Assembly: GCA_002494125.1 (NCBI GenBank)
Contig: DLBD01000138.1
Location: 1-35,979 of the forward strand
Reading direction: 5' to 3'
Length of the DNA: 35,979 nucleotides
Source: Ruminococcaceae bacterium UBA7030
GTDB taxonomy: Bacteria > Bacillota > Clostridia > Oscillospirales > Acutalibacteraceae
The notes below the pieces were generated by a model. It worked only from the letters and a program-made list of their open reading frames with translations, was not told the DNA's origin and did no database searches. This document shows, piece after piece, positions 1-7,782 of the stretch. The stretch's first letter is position 1. Each line of letters starts with the position of its first letter. The translations under genes were made by a program, and so were the position numbers.

Positions 1-165
1 CGCGACCAGCTTCTTGACGAGGTATGGGGCTTTGATTACTACGGCGACTCAAGAACCGTTGACGTTCATGTAAAGCGTCTTCGTGAAAAGCTTGAGGGTG
101 TATCAGACAAATGGTCGCTCAAAACAGTATGGGGCGTTGGATATAAATTTGAAACTAAGGATTAA
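1..165 (+). CDS. OmpR/PhoB-family response regulator, C-terminal end (partial)
   Basis: The first 54 codons, in frame 1, encode the end of a winged-helix DNA-binding domain: the stretch around DEVWGFDYYGDSRTVDVHVK, then RLREKL and a closing VWGVGYKF. This is the recognition helix and wing of OmpR/PhoB regulators. The receiver domain lies outside the window. The stop codon is followed 5 nt later by a histidine kinase gene, so this is the regulator of a two-component pair. The same motif set recurs in the second response regulator of the window (18883-19569), which supports the reading. Target genes are unknown; the HtrA-like protease downstream in the same transcript suggests an envelope-stress role, which is inference. 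Confidence 0.93.
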   Translation, partial: RDQLLDEVWGFDYYGDSRTVDVHVKRLREKLEGVSDKWSLKTVWGVGYKFETKD

Positions 166-170
166 TCAAA

Positions 171-1694
171 ATGTCTGCAATTCAGAAAACGACAGCGAGG
201 ATGAAGGAGCATTACTCGCATAACAGTATTTTTATAAAATACTTTACGCTTTTTGCAGCTATACTACTTGTAGTGCTGACCATTCTTGGCTCAGCACTTA
301 CTATTCTCGTAAACGCATATCTGCAAAACGAGAATACAAGGCTGCTCAAGGAGAATACCATCCACCTTGCCGACAGTATTAAAAACAATTTAATAAGCCA
401 GGATATGAACAACAGATATTCAATCGAAAAGCAGCTTATCTGTAATTCGCTTGAAATCACTTCAAATTCAATCGGAGCAGATGTTTTCGTTGCCGATGTT
501 GAGGGCAATATCATTCTCTGCAGGGACAGAGCAAAGGGCTATCCTCTCAACGAAAAATTACCCGAATGTCCTCACCACGACAATTATATTATCGGAGACT
601 CAATACTCCAGCAGGTTTATGAGGGCGGATTTACGGGAACTGCGAGCATCAACGGTGAAACATCTTACGTTTCGGCAACCCCGATATACAGTAACGGCGA
701 GATTATCGGCTCTGTTTTCGCTATATCAAAAACCCACGTTGACGACCTTGTTTATGCAGTTTTGCGTATATTTGTACTTAGCGCGCTTGCATGTCTGTCA
801 ATAGGATTTTACTGCATCTGGCGTCTTACTAAAGGCTTTGTAAAACCGCTTCAGCAGATGAGTGCTGCTGCAAAGCAGTTTGCCATCGGCGACTTTTCAT
901 ACAGAGTTAAGGTCAAGGGCGACAATGAGCTTGCAGAGCTCGGGCGAGCGTTTAACGATATGGCGGACTCACTTGACGCATTGGAATCATCAAGACGAAA
1001 CTTTGTTTCAAATGTATCACATGAGCTTCGAACGCCGATGACATCCATTGGCGGTTTCATTGACGGTATGCTTGACGGCACAATACCTCCTGACAAATAC
1101 AATTATTATCTTGAAATAGTCAGCAGCGAGGTAAAGAGGCTTACCCGTCTTGTTGTCACAATGCTCAATATGAGCAAAATCGAGTCAGGCAGCTTTGAAA
1201 TGAAGCCGAGAAACTATGACATCAGCGACCAGATAATACACATTCTTCTGACCTTTGAACAGAAGATTGACGATAAACATATCGAAATCAAAGGACTTGA
1301 AAAGCTCAAGCCGACGTATATAGTTGCGGACATTGATATGATTTATCAGGTAATCTACAACATCTTTGACAATGCGGTTAAGTTCACAAACGACGGCGGA
1401 TATATCGAGGTTAAGATGACTGAAAACGAAAAGGAAATTCAGGTCAGCATTAAAAACAGCGGTATCGGCATTAAGTCTGAAGAGCTTTCAAAGGTGTTCC
1501 AGAGATTTTATAAGGTTGACAAGTCACGAAGCCTTGACGCAAAGGGTGCAGGACTCGGACTTTATATTGTTAAAATGATGGTTGAAATGCATTCGGGCAA
1601 AATATGGGCGCAAAGCGAAAATGAAAATTCTGCGGAATTTGTATTCACCCTTCCGAAAACGTATAACCCCATCTATAAAAAGGAGATAAAATAA
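171..1694 (+). CDS. Membrane sensor histidine kinase (HAMP-HisKA-HATPase)
   Basis: A 507-residue sensor kinase. A transmembrane helix near residues 25-47 and another near 195-215 bracket an extracytoplasmic sensor domain of about 145 residues, followed by a HAMP linker (about 215-270). The HisKA box reads NVSHELRTP with phospho-acceptor His284. The ATPase domain shows the N box NIFDNAVKF (Asn401), a G1 box NSGIGI, and a G2 box GAGLGLYIVK. The ATG is 5 nt after the upstream response regulator, with AAGGA at the end of that gene serving as the ribosome binding site. The protease gene follows after 2 nt, so regulator, kinase and protease form one transcript. The signal sensed cannot be read from the sequence. 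Confidence 0.95.
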   Translation: MSAIQKTTARMKEHYSHNSIFIKYFTLFAAILLVVLTILGSALTILVNAYLQNENTRLLKENTIHLADSIKNNLISQDMNNRYSIEKQLICNSLEITSNSIGADVFVADVEGNIILCRDRAKGYPLNEKLPECPHHDNYIIGDSILQQVYEGGFTGTASINGETSYVSATPIYSNGEIIGSVFAISKTHVDDLVYAVLRIFVLSALACLSIGFYCIWRLTKGFVKPLQQMSAAAKQFAIGDFSYRVKVKGDNELAELGRAFNDMADSLDALESSRRNFVSNVSHELRTPMTSIGGFIDGMLDGTIPPDKYNYYLEIVSSEVKRLTRLVVTMLNMSKIESGSFEMKPRNYDISDQIIHILLTFEQKIDDKHIEIKGLEKLKPTYIVADIDMIYQVIYNIFDNAVKFTNDGGYIEVKMTENEKEIQVSIKNSGIGIKSEELSKVFQRFYKVDKSRSLDAKGAGLGLYIVKMMVEMHSGKIWAQSENENSAEFVFTLPKTYNPIYKKEIK

Positions 1695-1696
1695 CT

Positions 1697-3130
1697 ATGG
1701 ACGAACATGATTTTTTCAAAAAACCTGAGGATAATGAAGGCGTTTATTATACACCTCCTCAGAATACGGAGCAAAGCGAAAGCTCCGCTCCGATTTATAC
1801 CCCGCCTGTTGAGCCGGCAGTTGTACCGACTCCTCAGCCAAGCGAGAATACACAGTACACATATATTCCGCAGCAGCAGTACGCACCGTACTCGCCGCCG
1901 CCGAAGAAAAGTGCAGTTCCTAAAGTGCTTGCAGTTATTATAGCAATCTGCATTGTTATTGCAGGCGTTGCATTAGCGGTCGGAGTGTCACACAAGATTT
2001 CAAACAAGAACACCCTTCCCTACTCAAGCAGTGAGGAACAGGAGGAGAGCGAGGACACCGGCGAGGATGTAAAGCTTTACGGTAGCGACGAGGTTGAAAA
2101 ATCAGACAAAAACGGAAATCTTACGGTTGCCGGCGTTGCTGAAGAATGTATGGATTCCTGCGTGGGTATTTCGGTTTACGCAAGCCAGTCAGGTGCCGGA
2201 AGTTACTTTTATAACTACGGTAACGGCAGCTCAGATTCAGAGCCGGCAAAGTCCGGCGAAGGCTCGGGCATTATAATGAAAGAGGCAGGAAGCAAGACCT
2301 ATATTCTCACCTGCGCTCACGTTATCAGCGGCGGAGACAGCTTTAAGGTTACGCTTAACGACGGCACCGAGCTTGACGCAGAAATGGTAGCATACGATTC
2401 GCAAACGGATATCGGCGTTCTTTCTATTGAAAAGACAGGTCTTCAGGTTGCAGAGTTTGCAGACAGCGACCAGCTTGTAGTAGGCGAGCAGGTTGTAGCC
2501 ATCGGTTGCCCCGGCGGTCTTGAATTTATGAACTCCGTCACAAGCGGTTACATTTCGGCTCTTTCAAGACCTGTTTCATCTTCAATCGGATACGACAACG
2601 AATGTATCCAGACCGACGCAGCAATTAACCCCGGTAACAGCGGCGGCGCTCTCTTTAATATGCAGGGTCAGGTTGTCGGCGTAAACTCTTCGAAAATCGC
2701 TTCAACCGAGTATGAGGGTATGGGCTTTGCTGTTCCTTCAAAAACCGCTATCGCAACTGCCAACAGCCTTATTGCTGAGGGCTATGTTTCCGGAAGAGCT
2801 AAAATCGGCATCTCATATAACCCGCTTACAAGCTATTCAAATTCAACTGCAGTTCTTGCCGCCCTTAACGAAAAGGGATATAAGGACGCAAACGGCACAA
2901 TGGTTATAAACGAGATTGACTCTAATTCAGACCTCAACAACAGCGATATCAAGCAGTATGATATGATTGTTGCCGTAAACGACACAACAATGACGTCGGT
3001 TGATGTTCTCACCTCGGTGCTTTCAAAATCAAGCCCTGGAGATACAATCACACTCACGATTGCGAGAATCGACGGCAATTCAATTTCAACCTTTGATGTT
3101 GAATGTAAGCTTATAGAATCAAAGAAATAA
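1697..3130 (+). CDS. Membrane-anchored HtrA/DegP-like trypsin-fold serine protease with PDZ domain
   Basis: A 477-residue protein with a cytoplasmic, Pro/Gln/Tyr-rich N-terminus (about residues 1-72), one transmembrane helix (about 75-98), an acidic Ser/Glu linker, a trypsin-like domain and a C-terminal PDZ domain (about 375-470). The catalytic triad is visible: His208 in TCAHVISGG, Asp238 in SQTDIGVL and Ser315 in NPGNSGGAL. This matches Gram-positive HtrA proteins, which degrade misfolded secreted proteins at the outer face of the membrane. It starts 2 nt after the kinase stop with an AAAGGAG ribosome binding site. Two-component control of HtrA is a known arrangement in Gram-positive bacteria and would fit the operon here. 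The specific paralog (HtrA, HtrB or similar) cannot be assigned. Confidence 0.94.
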   Translation: MDEHDFFKKPEDNEGVYYTPPQNTEQSESSAPIYTPPVEPAVVPTPQPSENTQYTYIPQQQYAPYSPPPKKSAVPKVLAVIIAICIVIAGVALAVGVSHKISNKNTLPYSSSEEQEESEDTGEDVKLYGSDEVEKSDKNGNLTVAGVAEECMDSCVGISVYASQSGAGSYFYNYGNGSSDSEPAKSGEGSGIIMKEAGSKTYILTCAHVISGGDSFKVTLNDGTELDAEMVAYDSQTDIGVLSIEKTGLQVAEFADSDQLVVGEQVVAIGCPGGLEFMNSVTSGYISALSRPVSSSIGYDNECIQTDAAINPGNSGGALFNMQGQVVGVNSSKIASTEYEGMGFAVPSKTAIATANSLIAEGYVSGRAKIGISYNPLTSYSNSTAVLAALNEKGYKDANGTMVINEIDSNSDLNNSDIKQYDMIVAVNDTTMTSVDVLTSVLSKSSPGDTITLTIARIDGNSISTFDVECKLIESKK

Positions 3131-3194
3131 AGCCGAAAAAGCTTACGGCTCACAATACAGATGCATTGTTAATTATTCTTTTATTTAATATTTT

Positions 3195-3282
3195 GGAACA
3201 GATTGGAACAGATAAAAACTAAAATAAATATATAAAAAAAATAATATAAAAAGTTTGCAAATCATCTGTTCCAATGTGTTCC
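3195..3282. repeat. 19-bp imperfect inverted repeat with 50-nt AT-rich centre
   Basis: The left arm GGAACAGATTGGAACAGAT (3195-3213) is matched by a right arm (3264-3282) whose reverse complement differs at one position. Each arm itself contains a doubled GGAACA. The 50-nt centre is almost entirely A/T. It lies between the stop of the HtrA-like gene and the convergent terminator. It could be a regulator site, an RNA hairpin at the end of the transcript, or the remnant of a small dispersed element; the sequence alone does not decide. Confidence 0.6.
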
Positions 3283-3288
3283 ACAAAG

Positions 3289-3323
3289 AAAAAGGTTGAC
3301 TGTTTTTCAGTCAACCTTTTTTT
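3289..3323. terminator. Bidirectional rho-independent terminator
   Basis: Stem GGTTGACTG (3294-3302), 5-nt T loop, stem CAGTCAACC (3308-3316), flanked by a run of A on the left and seven T on the right. It sits between the plus-strand protease gene and the minus-strand ridA gene and can serve both. Confidence 0.9.
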
Positions 3324-3354
3324 ATTATTTATGCGTATTTAATTGATTTTTCAA

Positions 3355-3726
3355 TCAGAGCTCGGCGATTAACTCAACCTCGCAAAGAACGCCCTTCGGC
3401 AAATCCTTAACCGCAACGCAGGAGCGTGCAGGCTTTGATGTAAAGTAGGTGCCGTAGATTTCGTTAAACTTTGCAAAATCGCTGATGTCAGCGAGAAAGC
3501 AAACCGTCTTAACAACCTTATCCATAGATGTTCCGGCAGCCTCAACAACAGCCTTAAGGTTTTCGCAAACCTGTGTTGTCTGCTCCTCGATTGTCTTTGC
3601 CTCAACATCGTTAGTTGCGGGATTGATTGCAATCTGTCCCGATGTGAAAAGAAGTCCGTTCGCTTTTACTGCCTGTGAATAAGGTCCGATAGCGTTTGGC
3701 GCGTCACTTGTCTTTACATATTCCAT
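3355..3726 (-). CDS. ridA: RidA family enamine/imine deaminase
   Basis: The 123-residue product has the full length and typical motifs of the RidA (YjgF/YER057c/UK114) family: an N-terminal APNAIGPYSQAV segment, the central TSGQI strand, and the conserved Arg in KPARSCVAVKDLPKG followed by the terminal Glu-containing strand CEVELIAEL. Family members hydrolyse 2-aminoacrylate and 2-aminocrotonate, the reactive enamines released by PLP enzymes such as serine/threonine dehydratase. The gene lies 17 nt downstream of ilvA on the same strand, so the enzyme that makes the enamine and the one that removes it are co-transcribed. This placement makes the functional assignment strong. Confidence 0.95.
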   Translation of the reverse strand: MEYVKTSDAPNAIGPYSQAVKANGLLFTSGQIAINPATNDVEAKTIEEQTTQVCENLKAVVEAAGTSMDKVVKTVCFLADISDFAKFNEIYGTYFTSKPARSCVAVKDLPKGVLCEVELIAEL

Positions 3727-3743
3727 AACTAATCCTCCGTATA

Positions 3744-4943
3744 TTAACTGCAGACCTCAAAGCCCTGCTCTTTTAGTGCGTTTTTAATCTGAACAATATG
3801 CTGATAATCCCTTGTTTCGACTCCGATATTAAGATAGCAGTCGGTAATATTCATATCAAGGTCGGTGCTTTCATAATTAACCGAAACAACATTTGCCCGA
3901 AGGTCAGCGATAATTCTGCTGACGTCACTAAGCTGTCCCGGTTTATCGCTGAGCGCAATTTTGATGTTTGCGGTTCTTCCGCCCATCATAAGACCTCTTT
4001 CAATAACTCGTGAAAGAATAGTAACGTCAATATTACCGCCTGATACAAGACAACATACCTTCTTGCCCTGAATATCAGGAATCTTACCGTTCATAACAGC
4101 GGCAACAGGTACTGCGCCTGCACCCTCTGCAACGAGTTTTTCCTGCTCCATAAGGGTAAGAATAGCGAGTGCGATTTCGTCGTCGGTAACCGTAAAAATA
4201 CCGTCAACATATTCCTTTGTCAGTTCATATGTAAGGTCGCCCGGTGTTTTAACAGCAATACCGTCGGCAATAGTCTGTACCTTTTCAAGCGTTTCAATCT
4301 TGCCGTCGTCCACCGATTTCTGCATTGAAGGAGCGCCGGCTGCCTGAACGCCGTACACCTTGCATTTTGGATTAATCTGCTTGATTGTATAGGCAACGCC
4401 TGCGATAAGTCCGCCGCCGCCAATCGGCACAACAACTGCGTCAATGTCGGGAAGCTGCTCGAGAATTTCAAGTCCGATTGTACCCTGACCCGCAATTACG
4501 TCGGGGTCGTTGAACGGATGAATAAATGTGTAGCCCTTCTCGTCACGAAGCTCTATTGCTTTTTTATATGCGTCGTCATAAACGCCCTTGCAAAGGCACA
4601 CCTCGGCGCCGTATCTTTTAGTCGCCTCAACCTTGCTGATAGGTGCGCCGTCCGGGAGGCAGATAAGAGATTTAATGCCGTTTTTTGTTGCAGCGAGGGC
4701 AACGCCCTGTGCATGGTTACCGGCAGAGCAGGCAATTACACCCTTTGCCTTTTCCTCATCGGAAAGCTGACTTATTTTGAAATATGAGCCTCTTACCTTG
4801 AACGAACCTGTAACCTGAAGGTTTTCCGTTTTAAGATACACATCCGCACCCTTGCATATATTCTTTGCAAGAATCATATCCGTTTTTCTTACAACGTCGG
4901 ATAAAACTCTTTTTGCGCTGTATACTCTGTCAAGTGTTAACAT
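3744..4943 (-). CDS. ilvA: Threonine ammonia-lyase (threonine deaminase), PLP-dependent, with ACT domain
   Basis: A 399-residue fold-type II PLP enzyme that converts L-threonine to 2-oxobutanoate and ammonia. The PLP lysine is Lys49 in TGSFKVRGS; the phosphate-binding glycine loop reads GGGGLIAG, and SGGNID follows near the end of the catalytic domain. Residues about 325-399 form a single ACT-like regulatory domain (KIALSDKPGQLSDVSRII). One C-terminal ACT domain and this length fit the short IlvA/TdcB type rather than the long two-ACT biosynthetic enzyme, so it may be biosynthetic or catabolic. The start has an AAGGGAG ribosome binding site. It leads an operon with ridA, driven by the promoter at 4978-5006. 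Confidence 0.93.
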   Translation of the reverse strand: MLTLDRVYSAKRVLSDVVRKTDMILAKNICKGADVYLKTENLQVTGSFKVRGSYFKISQLSDEEKAKGVIACSAGNHAQGVALAATKNGIKSLICLPDGAPISKVEATKRYGAEVCLCKGVYDDAYKKAIELRDEKGYTFIHPFNDPDVIAGQGTIGLEILEQLPDIDAVVVPIGGGGLIAGVAYTIKQINPKCKVYGVQAAGAPSMQKSVDDGKIETLEKVQTIADGIAVKTPGDLTYELTKEYVDGIFTVTDDEIALAILTLMEQEKLVAEGAGAVPVAAVMNGKIPDIQGKKVCCLVSGGNIDVTILSRVIERGLMMGGRTANIKIALSDKPGQLSDVSRIIADLRANVVSVNYESTDLDMNITDCYLNIGVETRDYQHIVQIKNALKEQGFEVCS

Positions 4944-4977
4944 AGTTACACTCCCTTAATTATAATATTAATTACCT

Positions 4978-5006
4978 ATTTTACTATTGTTCTTCAGTTT
5001 TGTCAA
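4978..5006 (-). promoter_or_regulatory. Predicted sigma-A promoter for ilvA-ridA
   Basis: On the minus strand TTGACA (5006-5001), 17-nt spacer and TAAAAT (4983-4978) are placed about 35 nt upstream of the ilvA start. The -35 box directly adjoins the stop codon of the upstream lipoprotein gene. Confidence 0.75.
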
Positions 5007-5543
5007 TTACCAAGTTAAAGCGCAGTCAACATAACTTATAACCGCATCGCTGTCAAGAGTTATTCTGAGCGTCTGATTTTGAGAGTTCAGGTATACAGCG
5101 TCATATTTTACGCTGTCTATACCGTTGTCCGAGCTGCCGATTTGTGTTGCGGAAAAATCAGCGAGCACAAGTCCGCCCTCGTAGTAATCGGAAACAGCGT
5201 CAGCGAAAGACTGTGCGTTTTCCCTCGCTTTTTCTTCAAGAGCACTATCTCTTTCATAGGCATACATAACGCTTGCCTGTCTTGTATTCTTGTAAGTGAA
5301 GCTGCCGTTTGAAAAAACGCCGTCAACCTCTCCCGCGCCGTCAAAAAAGCCTGTAATGTCAGATTTCAGACTTTCTCCCTTTTCTTCATCGGTATTAACT
5401 GCAGTTACATCAGACACATATGTTGTCGTCTGCGAAGGCATTTGCGTCACGCTTTGTGTTGTTTCGTTGTCATCGCTGCCCTTACACGATGCAAGGCAAA
5501 GCATTAAAAGTACAGAAAGTATTAATATGCTTATTCTTTTCAT
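5007..5543 (-). CDS. Uncharacterised lipoprotein
   Basis: The product is about 178 residues. The ATG at 5543 is preferred over an upstream in-frame start because it begins a classical lipoprotein signal peptide (MKRISILILSVLLMLCLASC) with a lipobox LASC and a GGGTGA ribosome binding site, and it lies downstream of a good promoter. A Thr/Ser/Gln-rich linker follows, then an alpha/beta-looking globular domain of about 130 residues ending in YVDCALTW. I do not recognise the domain. It is expected to be lipid-anchored on the outer face of the membrane. It is divergent from the solute-binding lipoprotein gene and upstream of ilvA, with no evident functional link. Confidence 0.8.
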   Translation of the reverse strand: MKRISILILSVLLMLCLASCKGSDDNETTQSVTQMPSQTTTYVSDVTAVNTDEEKGESLKSDITGFFDGAGEVDGVFSNGSFTYKNTRQASVMYAYERDSALEEKARENAQSFADAVSDYYEGGLVLADFSATQIGSSDNGIDSVKYDAVYLNSQNQTLRITLDSDAVISYVDCALTW

Positions 5544-5571
5544 TTCATCACCCGTAATTATTACTGCTTTT

Positions 5572-5600
5572 ATATTAAATATTATAACAGAATGTGTCAA
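5572..5600 (-). promoter_or_regulatory. Predicted promoter for the minus-strand lipoprotein
   Basis: Minus-strand TTGACA (5600-5595), 17-nt spacer, TAATAT (5577-5572), about 30 nt before the lipoprotein ATG at 5543. Confidence 0.7.
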
Positions 5601-5608
5601 GCTTTCTA

Positions 5609-5637
5609 TTGACTTTATTGTAACATTATTATAAAAT
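5609..5637 (+). promoter_or_regulatory. Predicted promoter for the solute-binding lipoprotein
   Basis: Plus-strand TTGACT (5609-5614), 17-nt spacer, TAAAAT (5632-5637), 34 nt upstream of the ATG at 5672. It is back to back with the promoter at 5572-5600, with 8 nt between the two -35 boxes. Confidence 0.7.
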
Positions 5638-5671
5638 TAATATGTATTATAACATTTTAGGAGGAGTAAAT

Positions 5672-6532
5672 ATGAAAATCGCTAAAAAAGCGTTTGCTCT
5701 TTTACTTTGCGCTCTTCTTGTAGCTCTCACCTTCGCAGGCTGTTCAAAGGCTGAGGAAGCTGAAGAGATTACTGACGAGACATTGCTTATCGCCTATAAA
5801 AAATCAAATGCAAATAACGCTCCCTTCGTTTATACAGACGAAAACGGCGAGCTTGCAGGCTTTGATGTCGAACTTATGGAAACTATCTTCAACGACATCA
5901 AAAATGATTATAAGAACTACAAATTCATCGAGGTTGCCGACGATTACAGAATCGGCGAGGACGCTGCTTACACCGATGAGGACGGAAACGAGTATATTGC
6001 ATACCTCGAAATCGGCGGTCTTACAAAGGACAGCGGAACCTTTAACGAGGATTACTCAATGAGCGAAAGCATTATTGATAACAGCGTTATTGCAGTTTGC
6101 GCAGATTCGACTGTAAAAAGCTTTGCAGACCTTGCAGGAAAGAAGGCAGGCGTGATTTCACTTACCGCAGCAAATGCGCTTGAAAAGCACGCAGCACTAA
6201 AAAACAGCCTTGCCGCTGTATCGGCATACGAAGATATTCAGTCGGCTGTATCAGACCTGAAGTCAGGTCAGATTGATGTTCTTATCACTGATGAATTCAC
6301 CTACTGCCCGGCAGAAAATACCGACGGTCTTAACGTGCTTGACGGCGTACTTGACACAGTTAATTACGTTTACGGCTTTAAGAAATTTGACTGGTATAAG
6401 GATTCAATCAACACCGCTGTTATGGAGCTTCAGGACCCGGAATATAACGATGCTGACGAGCTCACGCCTCTTGTTGAAAAATATTTCGGCTACGATGCAA
6501 GCAACTTTACTTACACTCCTAAAACAAAATAA
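5672..6532 (+). CDS. Extracellular solute-binding lipoprotein (SBP_bac_3 type)
   Basis: A 286-residue protein. The ATG at 5672 is chosen because it has an ideal AGGAGG site 7 nt upstream and starts directly with the signal peptide MKIAKKAFALLLCALLVALT, followed by lipobox FAGC; an upstream in-frame ATG lacks both. The mature part looks like a family 3 periplasmic-type binding protein: an opening strand with APFVYTDENGELAGFDVEL, a hinge region with KAGVISLTAANAL, and SAVSDLKSGQIDVLITDEF. Such proteins bind amino acids or related small polar solutes for ABC importers. No permease or ATPase gene is next to it, so it is an orphan binding protein here. The ligand cannot be named. Confidence 0.88.
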   Translation: MKIAKKAFALLLCALLVALTFAGCSKAEEAEEITDETLLIAYKKSNANNAPFVYTDENGELAGFDVELMETIFNDIKNDYKNYKFIEVADDYRIGEDAAYTDEDGNEYIAYLEIGGLTKDSGTFNEDYSMSESIIDNSVIAVCADSTVKSFADLAGKKAGVISLTAANALEKHAALKNSLAAVSAYEDIQSAVSDLKSGQIDVLITDEFTYCPAENTDGLNVLDGVLDTVNYVYGFKKFDWYKDSINTAVMELQDPEYNDADELTPLVEKYFGYDASNFTYTPKTK

Positions 6533-6540
6533 TTGAAAAC

Positions 6541-6577
6541 AAAAGACTGCCGCGTCAATGACACGGCAGTCTTTTTT
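6541..6577. terminator. Rho-independent terminator between convergent genes
   Basis: A long hairpin with GACTGCCG on the left (from 6545) and CGGCAGTC on the right (to 6571), extended inwards by GTCA/TGAC with one mismatch, then six T. It ends the solute-binding protein transcript and, with A residues on its left, may also serve the minus-strand operon that ends at 6580. Confidence 0.9.
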
Positions 6578-6579
6578 AT

Positions 6580-7770
6580 TTATATAGAAAGGTTTGTATA
6601 ATCGCTTTTTGTGAAATTAATTGCTTTTGAATACTGCGCTTTCTGTCTGTCCCTTTCCTCGCCCGAAAGGGTTTTATTTATTACTGCAAAATCCTTTGCA
6701 TTAATTATTCCGTCGGGCACATAATCGCAGGTGCAAAGCTCTATCGGCTTTTCACTTAAATCATTTGTGTTGCTTGAAACCGAAATGGTTACCTCTCTCG
6801 AAATCGAATTGTCAGCAGTAACCAGCGCAGTTTTCACTCCGGGTGTTGAGGTGAAATAATACCTTCCGTTTTCGTCGGTTTTCGAAACCGTTACGCCGTT
6901 AATAATAACCGAAGCGCCGCTGACACCCTCGCCCGAAAGGTTGTTTATAACGCCCGATACCGCATATATACCGCCCGACCTTATCTCAACGTCAACATCG
7001 CAGGTGCTTGTCAGTACGCTAACCGAAAGCGTGTTTGCCGTGTACTGAGAGGTGTCGTTTGCGTACCAATGATTTACCGACTGGGTTTCCTTATAAACAA
7101 TCGGATAACCGTCTATCTTACTTTCACCCGTAACGCTTGAAACTCTGCCGTCAAGGTAATATACAGTAACTGTCATATTTGTCATAATTTTTGAATAGTT
7201 ATAATGAAAATATGCGTTCCCGTTTTTATCGGACATAAAGCTTCCGTCGCTGTATGCGGTAAGATATGCTGTGGTAGTCGCTTCAATATGGTCAATTTCG
7301 TTGCCCTCGTCATATCTGTCGCAGCGAAGCATAACCGTGATATTTCCCGAGGTTCTGGTGTCGCTTGCATACCAGCCTGCTGCAAAGTAATACTTCACGC
7401 CTTCTTCAAGATAATGGGTAAGGCAGAACTGCCTGCTGTTATGCTCATTCTCCGTATAGTTCGGATCGTTCGTTGCATAGTCATGCTGAACATAAAGCTT
7501 GCTGCCGTCGGACTGCTTCTCCCTTGTAAAAAGATATGCCTCGCTTGCAGGAATATTATATGAAAGGAAGGAATAAACTCCCGACTTTGACGGAGTATAT
7601 GTAAACCACGCAAGGTCGTCCGCGCCGTCAATTACAGATGTTATCTTTATGTCGAGGTCAAGCTCAATCGCCTTGCCGAACGCAGAAAAGGCGCATGCCC
7701 AAACTGACAGGATTACTACTGCGCACAAAAGCAGGGATAATATTTTTTTCATCCTCGTCAATTTAAGCAC
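6580..7770 (-). CDS. Secreted protein with carboxypeptidase-regulatory-like module and degenerate dockerin
   Basis: A 396-residue protein starting at GTG with AAAGGCGG just upstream; a start 6 codons later is possible. A signal peptide (to about residue 35, KKILSLLLCAVVILSVW core) is followed by a beta-sandwich-like region resembling pre-peptidase C-terminal domains (about 40-155). A second unrecognised beta region follows, then a carboxypeptidase-regulatory-like module (about 270-335: SGEGVSGASVIINGVTVSKT). The C-terminus has one EF-hand-like dockerin loop, DYVPDGIINAKD, in which the usual Asn at position 3 is Val. A poor second repeat near AINFTKSDYTN lacks calcium ligands. The gene lies 12 nt after the CotH gene, whose C-terminus has the same two modules, so both proteins probably attach to the same partner. 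Confidence 0.82.
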   Translation of the reverse strand: MLKLTRMKKILSLLLCAVVILSVWACAFSAFGKAIELDLDIKITSVIDGADDLAWFTYTPSKSGVYSFLSYNIPASEAYLFTREKQSDGSKLYVQHDYATNDPNYTENEHNSRQFCLTHYLEEGVKYYFAAGWYASDTRTSGNITVMLRCDRYDEGNEIDHIEATTTAYLTAYSDGSFMSDKNGNAYFHYNYSKIMTNMTVTVYYLDGRVSSVTGESKIDGYPIVYKETQSVNHWYANDTSQYTANTLSVSVLTSTCDVDVEIRSGGIYAVSGVINNLSGEGVSGASVIINGVTVSKTDENGRYYFTSTPGVKTALVTADNSISREVTISVSSNTNDLSEKPIELCTCDYVPDGIINAKDFAVINKTLSGEERDRQKAQYSKAINFTKSDYTNLSI

Positions 7771-7782
7771 CGCCTTTCATTT

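Noticed and set aside
3132..3151. Small hairpin AGCCG...CGGCT after the HtrA-like gene
   Set aside because: Only 5 bp and no T run; the real terminator is at 3289-3323.
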